From positions 39,171,797-39,235,796 of the forward strand of contig CM039184.1 in the NCBI GenBank assembly GCA_008360975.2: 64,000 bases of DNA, in the 5' to 3' direction. The DNA is from Lichenostomus cassidix (Eukaryota; Chordata; Aves; Passeriformes; Meliphagidae). The notes under the pieces were generated by a model. It saw only the letters and a list, made by a program, of their open reading frames with translations, was not told the DNA's origin and made no database searches. Below are positions 12,601 to 23,700 of the stretch, one piece after another; within the stretch, counting starts at the first letter, position 1, and the number at the start of each line of letters is the position of its first letter. Position numbers and translations under genes: made by a program.

Positions 12601-13717
12601 TATCATGATATATGACAGTTCTATGAATTTCAGGATTCTTTATGTGATAAAATAAGCTATTGCTTTGGTTTGTTGGCCAGAGTTTTGGAATTGTTGTGTT
12701 AAAGACTCTTAAGACAAATTTGTCCTGTTTCAGATAGAAGGAGGCTCATGATTATCCATGCCTCAACAACTATAGTGTCCCCTTTCTTGTGTTATCCTTT
12801 CTTTTTCCAGTGGCTAAAATAAACTTGCTCTTTCTTAGAACATGAGAATTTTTTCTTGCAACAGCTTGTGACCTTAAACACTGATATGATGACCACATGC
12901 AACTTGAATGATATATTCAATCTAACCCACTAGGGTATACGATAATTAAGATTTGTACTATTTCTCATCAGTTAGAAATATATTTCTGTTTTTTCTTTCA
13001 TGTTCCATCTTGTGTAATTGTTCCTATTATCATCTTTATTTTATAGAAGCGTTAAAAGAGATAGATGATGTCTATGAAAAATATAAGTCAGAAAACGATC
13101 CTGTTCAGAAGAAACGCTTGCAGCAGCATCTTCAGCGTGCATTAATCAACAGTCAAGAACTTGGAGATGAAAAAATTCAAATAGTTACTCAGATGCTAGA
13201 ACTGGTAGAGAATAGAGCCCGTCAAATGGAAACCCACTCTCAGTGTTTTCAAGATCTGTCTGAGAACGAAAAGCCTCTAGAAAAGGCAAAGATGGAGTCC
13301 TGCCAACCAGAGAGGTCCTCCCGCAGACCTCGTCGCCAGCGCACCAGCGAAAGCCGCGATCTGTGCCACATAGCAAACGGTATTGATGACTGCGATGATC
13401 AGCCACCTAAAGAGAAAAGATCAAAATCTTCCAAGAAGAAAAAACGCTCCAAAGCCAAACAGGAGAGAGAGGTTTCACCTGTAGAATTTGCAATTGATCC
13501 CAATGAACCAACTTACTGCTTATGCAACCAAGTGTCTTATGGCGAAATGATAGGATGTGACAATGAACAGTGCCCTATCGAGTGGTTCCACTTTTCCTGT
13601 GTTGGACTCACGTACAAACCAAAGGGGAAATGGTATTGCCCCAAGTGCAGAGGAGACAATGAGAAAACAATGGACAAATGTACTGACAAATCAAAAAAGG
13701 ATAGGAGATCGAGGTAG
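9603..13717 (+). CDS. ING2: Inhibitor of growth protein 2 (two coding exons: 9603-9771, 13047-13717)
   Basis: ING2 is a nuclear subunit of Sin3-HDAC repressor complexes. Its PHD finger reads histone H3 trimethylated at lysine 4, and its basic tail binds phosphoinositides. The joined exons encode about 279 residues (human is 280). Residues 16-110 form the ING N-terminal helical domain ([45 protein letters not shown]). A basic stretch [15 protein letters not shown] (180-194) looks like a nuclear localisation signal. The PHD finger (211-260) has the full Cys4-His-Cys3 set at 214, 216, 227, 232, 238, 241, 254 and 257, with W236 and Y213 for the aromatic cage. The C terminus is KKDRRSR. Splicing is CAAG|GTGGGC to TTATAG|AAGC, and the shared codon is Glu57. 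Start codons at 9603 and 9606 are adjacent; the second matches the human Met-Leu start, and an in-frame ATG at 9582 would add seven residues. Identification is near certain. Confidence 0.97.
9772..13046 (+). other. ING2: ING2 intron 1
   Basis: The single coding intron is 3,275 bp with GT-AG ends and a T-rich acceptor tract. Its first 450 bases are still CpG island. The rest is AT-rich with no recognisable repeat or RNA gene. A 16-bp palindrome, ATATATCATGATATAT, lies near 12599-12614. Confidence 0.9.
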
Positions 13718-14710
13718 TGAAAACAATTTGTTTTAAAAAGTTGCTCCTTTTATATTAAAATGTTTCATTTCCAGAGAACATGGTTTTAGGAAATGCATAA
13801 GACTATGCAATAATTTTTAATCTATAATATTAATGGAGTATTAAAAGCTGTTATACCTTCTGTGATCTTTAACCTTCTGCACTGAATAACCAAATAATTG
13901 AAACAGGGTGGCTTCAGACCTTTCACAGAAGACATTACAAGCAGATGGGGCTTGGTTTCAATTTAACCCCATTAGTATTTTAAAGAACCCTGTGAATCCT
14001 GAAATAATGGTGGTGGGGAAGATACTGAAGAACTTCTCATGTTACGGTAAAGGCATTGAAAGGCCTCTCATATCTGCAAGCATCTTAACAACTGAGTTTG
14101 TTCTTTATCCCAGGTTTTACATTTTCAGTTTTTCTGTTAACAGTACACATTTGGAATTAGGGGTTTTGAATTCAGCTGTAACTGTAAAAGTCTTCCAAGC
14201 TATAAGCAGACCTCTTCAGTGACTTTCATATGACCAGTATGTTATTGCAAGGAAGAAAATACCACTAACTTAAACTTTTTTTTTGCCAACATTAAACTCT
14301 TGTCTTTGTGACTATACTTGGGAGTCAGTTTGTGGGTATGATATGATTATAGTGTATACTTAATTTTGGATATTCTTAATAGGTTTTGTTTGGGTTTTGT
14401 CAAGCATCCTGATATGGTCTTTATCATTTAAGGTGATCTCTATAAGCCTTGAATTGGTAGAAGGATCCCTTGAGAGTAGGAAATATTCACATCTCAGGGA
14501 ACAGAAACTAATGTGTAGAGAGCTGAAACATGACTGGTATTCTCTGGGCTGTAAATTTTGCACTTCCTTAAGTAGTATTGGGGGGTGTGTGTGGCCACCC
14601 CTGGGTTTAGGTACAGCACTACAGTTCTTGGACTTGTGCAGCTATCTAAAAAGCCCGCAGGCAAAAGCTTTCAATAAAAGTTTGACAGATAATTAAAAAA
14701 AAAAAAAAAC
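13718..14710 (+). other. ING2: ING2 3' UTR (inferred)
   Basis: No coding sequence follows the stop codon. The region is AT-rich and contains a variant polyadenylation signal ATTAAA at 13840-13845, followed by GT-rich DNA, and a canonical AATAAA at 14673-14678. The 104-codon open frame at 13908-14222 lies inside this UTR, has no family resemblance and is taken as chance. The transcript end is not proven. Confidence 0.6.
14673..14678 (+). terminator. ING2: Candidate ING2 polyadenylation signal AATAAA
   Basis: A canonical AATAAA lies about 955 bases after the ING2 stop, with a genomic run of about 15 A starting some 16 bases later. The spacing fits a cleavage site. The A run could instead mislead oligo-dT-primed cDNA, and the ATTAAA at 13840 is a possible proximal alternative. 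Confidence 0.5.
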
Positions 14711-17700
14711 ACCAAATATAAGCATGCATGGCAAAGAGCCAACATACAAATCCCAGCAGGTTTCTGACAGGCTGTGTAAGAGTGTTGTCCTGAAGTATGC
14801 TGGTAGTATCTGAACACTACTTGGGTGGTAGTTAAAAGTGAACTTCCTCACCCCCTTGTCTTAAAGAGGGTGAAAAAAGAGACAAAAATAGCTGTTGCTA
14901 CTCCTTTGTAATGGGAGATACTAAAGGAGGAGTGAGTGGGATACCAAAGCTCACTCCTATGGTTCCTGCTCAGCAGTGCTCTTGAGACTGCAGTTGTGGT
15001 GGGCTTGGCAAGGCAGGCAGCAGCTCTGGGTGTGGGGGTTACCTGTGGGTGGCCTGCAAGTGTTTAGAAATCCCTGTAAATCTCTGTCCCTTGCTGCTAA
15101 GGTTTCCCTTGACAGTACAAAGGGCAAAGTGACACCAGCTCTGGCCAAGCCTGACTGGAAAGGGGTTGTGCTGAGTTGAGAGCAGCCCAGAAGTCAGATG
15201 AGCAAAAACAAGCTGGGATAGATGAATGCCATCAGAACTCCTTCCTGCATCTCCACTAGAGGGCTGTGCCAGTTGGGGCTGGAGGGTGCAATGCACCATG
15301 CTGGGCACATAGCCTCAGTGCTGTCAGACCAGATGGCATGAATCAGTGCACAGGATGCTCAATATTATAAGGTAAGTAACATACCAAGCCTGTTTCCCTC
15401 AGGTATGATCTGATTCCTTAGCAGGATTGAGCATTTGCAAGTAGTTAACATATGCCAGAGGAGTGTAAAGGCTGGGTTTTGAATTTTTACTCTAAAACAA
15501 AATTTATGAAGAGGACTAGTGCTGCACTGGGAAGACCTGTACCATGGTAAGTAAACAGCTCCTGCAGGAAACTCATGAAAGGCCTCTGACCATCAGTAGG
15601 GTAGGAGAGGGGGTAAACTTTATCCCTTCCTTGCTTTCCAGGCCTAGTGGCTGATCTCAGGTTGCAAAAATGGTCTTGAGGGGGCTGGATCATGGCTGCT
15701 GATGGAGAATGATCAGAAGAGCTGTTGAAGATAAGTGGCATTAAGTTGTCTTCTGAACATAGTACTCCTTTTTTTTATTTATTATGGCTTAAGGATTCTC
15801 AAATTTCCTTCTTGGGAAGATTGATTGGAAGCCTTGGGTTGAGAATTATATGAACATTTAATGCTTTCCTAAAATGGACATGCTCCCTAGTATTAAAAAA
15901 CAAACATTGCTTAAGTAAGCACTGAAGTTGCAGAACAAAGTACAAGTGAAATTGTAACTATTAATGTTACTGATTTATCTTGAAGAGTATTGCTTGAATA
16001 TATACTGGATAAATGAAGAAAACTCTTTAATGCAGAGAGGAAAGTTGGGAGCCTTATATAATTGTTCATCTGAAATAATTGCTAAAGTAGGAAGTGTATG
16101 TTGGGGTGTTACAGAAAAGAAATTTTAGATTTTGAAAGTGGTCCAGATAAATATCTAATGCAGGGATGCTTTATTTTATGCTAATAGTCCTATTAGTGAA
16201 TAGGAATTCTCAAGGCTTCCAGAGAAGATAGTGCTGGAGAAATGGTACTTGCTTGGCTTGATACATGAAATTGCTCAAATGTAGAAATAATTCCGTTTAT
16301 ATTGCAGATTAGCAGTATGCCTCCAATATGCTGGGTGCTTTTACAGTTAGTTCCTTTTATTGCTGTAGCTAATTTGTTGTTGAGACATACATGAAAAAAA
16401 GATCTGATGTTATCTGATATTTAGCCTTCCACCACCACTTTTTTTTTTTAACCAAACCCAAATTTTGTGGGTTTCTCTCTCCATTCCCATAGAAGATCAG
16501 TGGTAATTGCAGAAGATGCACATAAGATATTAGTATGAAATCAGAAAGGTAAGTAGAGAATTATGTTGCTTCTTAATGTTGAGTTACTTTTCTTAAAGGA
16601 ATGAACCTTGCTAATGAAGTCAAAATGAAAAGTAAATACTGTTAAAATCCATTCCTCTTCAATATATGTATTGAGTGTTAGGAAGTAAGTCTATCTTGCA
16701 AAAAAAAATTATCTGGGCAACACACACTTTGGAAGTTGATAGAAGTATATGTGACAATACAGTTAACTGCTTTCTCCTTTGAAAACTAATGCTGCATCCT
16801 AATTCAGCCTAGTTACATCTTGTTTTCTTGTAGCTTTTGAAAAACAGTGCACTTCTAAGTTCTTTCATTTTGCCTTTCAGTTTTGAAGTAATACAAGTTC
16901 ATCAGCAGCAAAACGTTCCCATAAGCTATTTAAAAGAAACTGTATCAACAAGAATGTTTCTTGATCACTGTCCTGTGTGCCGGTTTGATTAATTTTGATG
17001 AAATAATCTAATCAAATCAAGCTTTAAAGCAAAACACAAATACACATAATAGCATACTGTTTTGAAAGCAAAATAAGTAATTTAATACTTGCCATCTGTA
17101 TTATAAGGCCATCTTGATATCTGCAGCACAATGATAGTACTTCTGTGTTTAAACTAGCTTTAACTGTATTTCCCTACCAAGCTTTAACTAATCTATGCAT
17201 CCAGAAATGGTAATGTGACACTGACAGGTCTTGAAACTGTGGTGGTAAGGAATATGCCCCTTTCTTCCATGAATTTTTCTGAGCATTTTGTTTTGGACAT
17301 CCTTTTAGAGCTGAGGTGGGCCTTTATAAAGAAGATGGCATTTTCTAATCTTGAAGACTCTTCATTTAAAAGTCTCTAACTTCAGCTTTAAGGAAACTGC
17401 TACTGTTTGCCTGACTTTATACTTAACATGAGCTGTTTGGCCACAACAGCAAGTTAAGGGCTTGGAGCTCTTTCTCCCTCTTATCTGCATATATATTTCT
17501 TTTATTAAGAGGTTTCATCTCCAGTAGCTTTGCAAGTCTTTGATATTGACACCTCAGACTGAAAAATATACCCCAGGTCTTGCATTTGATCCTCTGAAGT
17601 GGATGAACAGGGCTTTCAGTCAAACCCACAATTGTTTTTCTGTCCAGTGCTAGTTACGTAAGACATTTTGCTGTCAGTGGTAAAACCAGATGTTAATGTG

Positions 17701-19186
17701 CAAGTCCTTCAAGTCCTACAGACCTACATATCCTAGAAAGGAAAATATGTTAATTTTTTTTACTATTATCATGCCTCTTTTGTAATACATGCCATGAAAG
17801 ACTTGAAAGGAGTTTGAAATTCTCTCCTCTGACAATTTTCTGGTTACTCTGCCGTCTTTGGAACAGGTTGAGGATTATGCAGTTCCACTACAGCTGGCCA
17901 GTAAACAGTTTTATTTAGTGAAAATTCTGGGATTTTCATTAAGCAAAGCTGTCATTTGCTTTTGAATCCAGGTCTCAAGGTCAAGATTATATCTGAATCC
18001 CTTCTAATTTTTTGCTCGAGGTGGGTAAGAGTTCTAAAAGCTCATTTTGACAATTTCTGCATTTTTTTCCACCTATGTCTTCATTCTTTTGGTTTACCTG
18101 CTATAGGGCAAGTTCAGTTTTAAGTCAGCCAGCAGTGTTATAACTGCAAGTATTAAACTGAACTGCATTTCTGTCCTGCTGCAGCTGTGTTCTAACAGAG
18201 CGTTACCAATTATAGCATGGCCAGTTTTGCACTTCTCAGAGATGCACTTTATGTGTTGTATGCTTCTGAGTTTTTTTAAATATACATCAAGGAAGTTATA
18301 AGTAGCATTGACACTGATTGAAACTGTAATTTCTGTTTCAAAGGCCTCTTTTCCAGTGTAGAGATTACTGCTTAGTGGGTGCATAGAAAAATAAAATCCT
18401 CCCTAAAGCTTTGCTTTCGTATACTTACAGAATGCCTCCACTGAAAAGGGAAACACTGGTGAATGAATTTCACTACAGTGATTAGCTGTGCACATTAAGA
18501 TTAGAAGGAAGTTAAACTTTATAGTTGGAGGAATAGGGGGAAAGCAACTTGGGTACTTTTTGGGTTGAATGTAGCGTGATTTAAGAATTTGAAAAGGAAA
18601 CTTTCATCTCCTTCTGAGAAAGAGAAGAAAATAGAATGAATTGTAGAACCTTTGAGACTAAGGTTCAGCAGAAAAATTATGATTAAATCCTGTCCCAATC
18701 TGAATAAAATTCTATTGAGCAGGGTTCTACCCAGCATACTGATTTCTAGCTTCCTTTGACTAAAGCCTAAAAAAAGATTAAAGCTCCATGGCAACTACTA
18801 TCTTAACTCCTGACAGCCATAGTATAAATTACATCTTGGGAAAACCTAATACTGAAGAGTTTTATTTAGGTCACCAGTCAGGCTAGCAAATGGAAGGCTG
18901 TAGATGCCACCTCAATCTTCATTTTGTCCCTTTATGGTATCAGTGAGGCAGACATTTTTGTGGGAGGCAAATTGGATGCTTACGCAGTATGAATTTAAAA
19001 ATCTGACAACTTTTAGGTGTGTGAGCTTGTTTCATACTTCTAGGGGAAAGCCTGTGATTTACTTGTGACTGTAACATTCCAGTGAGGAATACAGCAAGGT
19101 GCAACTGTGAGACAACAGCCCAGACAGGTACAATGTGAGGTTGTCACAATAGTTGTATTGGTTGGCGGTGGAGGAACAGTACTGGG
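14711..19186. other. Gene-free intergenic DNA downstream of ING2
   Basis: No exon or known repeat family was recognised. Open frames are below 100 codons, without motifs or usable splice contexts. The segment at about 14.9-15.7 kb is richer in G+C than its surroundings but carries no visible gene. Confidence 0.5.
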
Positions 19187-19400
19187 TTGGAGATTTCTGG
19201 GTTTTGGGGATTTTTTGTTTGCTTGGTTGCTTTGTGTTGGTTTTGTGTTGGTTTTTGGGTTTTGTTGTGGTTTTTTTGTTTGTTTTTTGGGGTTTTGGTT
19301 GGTTGGTTTTGGTTTTGTTTTGGGTTTTGGTTTTACTTTTTGGTTTTGCGGTTTTTTTGTTTGGAGGTTTTTTGGTTGTTTTTTTCTTGTTTGTTTTTAA
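19187..19400. repeat. G/T-only low-complexity tract
   Basis: About 210 bases of the plus strand are nearly all G and T, in degenerate GGTTTT, TTGGTT and GTTTTTT units, with A and C almost missing. This reads as a Phe/Gly/Val/Leu/Cys-rich 'membrane-like' open frame that is an artefact of composition. Repeated GG and GGG runs give G-quadruplex potential on this strand. It is the reverse-complement class of the A/C tract at 6141-6325. Confidence 0.9.
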
Positions 19401-20654
19401 TTGAGAGAGGAAGAAAATGGATGGAGTTTGTGAATTCCTTTGCTCACAGATATTCCAGTTGTGCTACAGATACTATGAGTCTCAGGCTTGTATGGAGATA
19501 CTGCTTCTCTTCAAGGTTGACAATTCATGGGTTATCAGTGGTGGGAGTGAATATAAATGGACAATAAAAGTCTGGAGTTAACAGAACCTGTGGTAAACAA
19601 CAACAATGCAAGCCCCCAAATTTCTATATGCATGACAATTGTCCGGTACTGCTGTTTCCTTAGTTCCATTTTCTTGTTCTTTTGACTATTTTTGACCCTA
19701 TGCTCTCTGGGCTATGTGTTTTTCAGGCCTTGAACGATGCCTTTAATTGTCTGAGGAATGCTTTACTGGAGCCATTAAAATAGCCTGGATAGCCTGGTGA
19801 ATGACATAGGGAGGGACTGGTAACCAGGATCATCGATCCTGCCCTGCAGTGCAGACAAGGCAGGGCAGAGGGGGTGGGTTGCACACTCCCTAGCCTGTCC
19901 TCTCCCTGCCCTCTCCTGCTAGGCAGACAGAATTATTCCAAGGTTCCTTTTGACCTTATCAGATAGCAAAGTTCAAGTCCTCAATTTTCCATTTAAAAGG
20001 AAAAAAAATACCCATAATTTCTCAAATAAAACCAAGATAATATCAACATTAGATATGTACTGGATAGGTACTACTTCCATTCAAAGATATAGTACCGTGG
20101 CAGCCCACTGCATTCCTACGTTATTTCCTTAGAAATTTTGCCTTGAAAATGTTAAAATGTTAACATGCCATCTATTACTGGAGAAGGATGAGAAATAGAA
20201 GCAGTACCAGTAAAATCAGTATTACACACCTGCAAGTAGGATTGCTTTTGCCTTTTCCTCCAACAGTTGGAGTTTGATGATCACAGTATAATGTACTCCT
20301 TCATAAACTGGGTAAATTATATGCTGATGTTCAGATGGATCCCAAGCTTTTATCCTGTGAATAGGTAAGAAGAACATACTCAAATACAGATAGATAGTTA
20401 AGTCTATAAGAAAAAAGACTAAATTTTTTTTTCCCCAAGGATGTAATATTAAAGTAACGAACAATTGTCAGTTGAACACAGTGAGTAGTATAAGTTAACC
20501 AGTAGTGCTGGGACACAGGATGCAAGATAATGTCACTACAACATGGCTTTTGGGAGGGTTTTAAAATATGGTAAATGATCTTATATTTTTGAGCATTGGG
20601 TCATCAGAATTTCTGCATCAATGAAGAAGTATTTATATTAATTTCATTAAACTC

Positions 20655-20700
20655 AATGAAAATAAATTAATTAAATTATATTAATTTAATTAATTTCATT
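20655..20700. repeat. AT-rich imperfect inverted repeat
   Basis: The left arm at 20655-20676 (AATGAAA...ATTAATTAAAT) and right arm at 20684-20700 (ATTTAATTAATTTCATT) pair over most of their length around a short TATATTA-like centre. The sequence is built only of A and T apart from one G and one C, so a cruciform is possible but chance is not excluded. Confidence 0.65.
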
Positions 20701-23700
20701 GAATAATAGTTGAAGTCATATGGAAACACACAATTGAGTTTTTCTAAATAAAAATAAATACTTTGGCTATAATTTTAGTGCAGTAATCTGCAATCTAATG
20801 ATAGTATGCACCAGCATGGCAAATTCATCTACATTATGATTACATTTTATGTAGCAATAGAAGGTAAGAGTAATTTTGAATCTTTACCCTCTTACACTAT
20901 TAAAATATTTGTAGTAAACTACAAAGGTACTCCTAGACGATATTATGTAAAGAACATGCAATAAAATTAGTGATTATCATGGCAGAGCTACTCTAGATTC
21001 AACTTCAGAAGACCTACTTCCCCCTTGCCAAAGCACTGCCAGACCAGGTAAGTTAACAGAGAATGTGTCCACACTTATGCTGTACAACATTTGGCCCTGC
21101 TCATTGTGGGGAGGGTCCTTAATGCATTAGCTGATGAAGCATTATAGCCACAAGCCTTGTCTTCCTCTAAACATGCACTTTTGAAATCTGCCTAAGGATA
21201 AAAATGATGCTTTCTTGAAAAGTGACATTTCAAGTATGTAAATTTTTCTTTAGAAAAATTCCAAATGTTTTGTCACATGCTTGTGGCTGTTGCCACAGAG
21301 ACAAAATTGGTTTGGGGGAAGCTGGTCAGACATAAGTCTCATATTTAATAATTTTTTTTTTTTGCTCACAACCCTCTGTCTTGTATTTAATGATTTGTCA
21401 TCTGTACTTGCTGACATGAAGTGCAATAGCAGAGAAGAACATCCACACATTTAAAAGGCTTGACTTTGTGAAGTGCACCAGAGTAGCTGAACTGCAGCTT
21501 CAGTAGCTGGCTGAAAAGGCTGTAAAAGGCTGTTAAAACTTAGGAGAATTAAATGAACTGAAAATAAATTTAAAACTTACTCGTAATAATTCAAATCTTG
21601 CAGATTCCTCACAAGAGGAATGTCCTAACAGTACCCAGAAACATTCCTGCATCTATTGCTGGAATAAAGAATTTTTTAAAAAAATTCTCCTGCTATTTTA
21701 GGAATACAGCTTCTAGACAGAAGTTTATTCAAAAAACTCAGTAGGAAAAAGTTGTCAGTGAGTTAAGGTCATGCTAGTCTGCTCGCCAGACCAAGACATC
21801 ACATGGTAAGGCTCCTCCTTGAGCTTTATGGCCAAAGTGAATCTGCATATAAAAATATATAAAATGTCCCCAGAATATAATTCTGGTTTTGCTTTTTTAC
21901 TAAATTAAGCACAGATTTTAAATGGAATTACCTGATGAATATAAAAATGGCATACTTCCATTCAATTCTTTATAGCTGAAGCTAAGTTTCTTAGGCTGAC
22001 TATACTTTCAAATACCTTTTACTTTCCCATTTCAGTAAAGTGATGTTATTTTCTAAGAGCTTGTGCCTTTTCACTCTGCCCATTTCTCCAAAGGTGTTGT
22101 GCAGAGATGCTCTTCATCAGGTGCTTTACCTGCTATTCAGTAGGCTGTAACTCATAAGATTGAGGTGAAATTTTAAACTGGGGCCTTGGCAAAATATGGA
22201 ATCTGCACATAGCAGGTTCTGCCTCTGTTCAAAGACTGGCTCTCTTTAAAAAACTTTAAAAGCTATGAATGCATAACGATGTTAAAACTTGAACAGTAAA
22301 AATGAAGAGAGATGCTGGCTGAAAGCTCCTGAACTAAAGCCAGGCATGCAAATACTGAGTAATGAGAAGGCAGTAAGTTCATTCCTGTAAGATACTGCTT
22401 GTGTTTTCAGCAAAATGGCCAAGTTTCTACTGGAGGCTTGGTTGCACCAACAAAAAAAACTAAGGTATCCTAATTGAAGTCATCTCACTAAAGGCTCTAA
22501 AACATGGCTGAGAGACTCCATTAGGTATCTGGGTCACTCCTTGGGAAGTAGTTGAAGAAGTAACTGTGGTATTGCTATTTCTGCCATACTTGTGAACAAT
22601 GTAGGCAGATATTTAATGGAATGTTATGAATTTCAGTTGAAGGTGGTGCTGATATAAAGAACTCCATAAAAATAGACTCTGTAATTGTTTTGTCATAGCT
22701 TTATTTCAGTTCATCATTTCAAGCAGTTCTCTGTTTAAATCTTATATAAAACCCATTAGAGATCACCATGTGAGCTGTTAGGCTGGGTAAGATCATGAGA
22801 CAGTTGACTGGACTTCCAGTAGCTCTAAATAAATGGCATGCATTCCTTCTCTCAGTTGTCTCTCATTACTACTGTTCATGCCTTAAAGATACTAATTTTT
22901 TCCTAAGTCTTATTTTGAATATAGCCACTGGAATCATGTCACCTTCTACTGAAATCTCACTAGGTAGCTGGAGATGGCTGGCTGCCTTTATCACTAAATT
23001 TCACTAGATCCTTTTATTTTGTTTAATGCTTGTACCTTCTTCAGTCCAGAGTCTGTCTCTTGGTTTTGTTTGTGTCACTGTCACTGTGACTGGATTTTTC
23101 GTCCAGAGTGGAATGATCACCATCTACGTCAGCTGGGAAAAGAGGGGGTCATTCACAAGTAGTCATACCTAAAACCAGAGTCCCACGTAAAGAGAGCACT
23201 GCTTCTTAAAGATGAGACAAAACAAAGCCTAATTTCAAACAAGTCATGCATCTCCTTAATAATGAGAACCCAACATTCCTGCTTATTTCCAGTTTAGAAG
23301 AGCAGAATGTATAAGCAGAAATGAATATATTTGTGTCATTCCTTAAAGGAGCGAAAACCTGGCTGGGTGGCTAACCATGGTTTTATCACAGTGAAAGGAT
23401 GAAAATGAGTGGAAGAAAATTACATAGGAATCATTTTGTTTCAAAAGGTAACTCGAAGTAATTTTTACAAACATTATAAATCCTTGATTTATCAGCAGAA
23501 GCACAAAATCTATTAATTTATTCTTTGTATTTCATGAAGTTACCTTACCAGCATTAGCCAGCTTCCTCATTTTTCTTTTCTGACCAAGTGACATGGTAGA
23601 AGAATTTGATGATTCTGGAGTGTACCATTCATACAAGAAAAAAAGAGGAACATATTCAGGAGCTTACCCATTTTCCATCATGACTACATACCCAGTTGTC

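Noticed and set aside
15301..15400. GC-richer patch downstream of ING2 that looked repeat-like
   Set aside because: No match to CR1 or LTR motifs could be made by eye; not enough to name an element.
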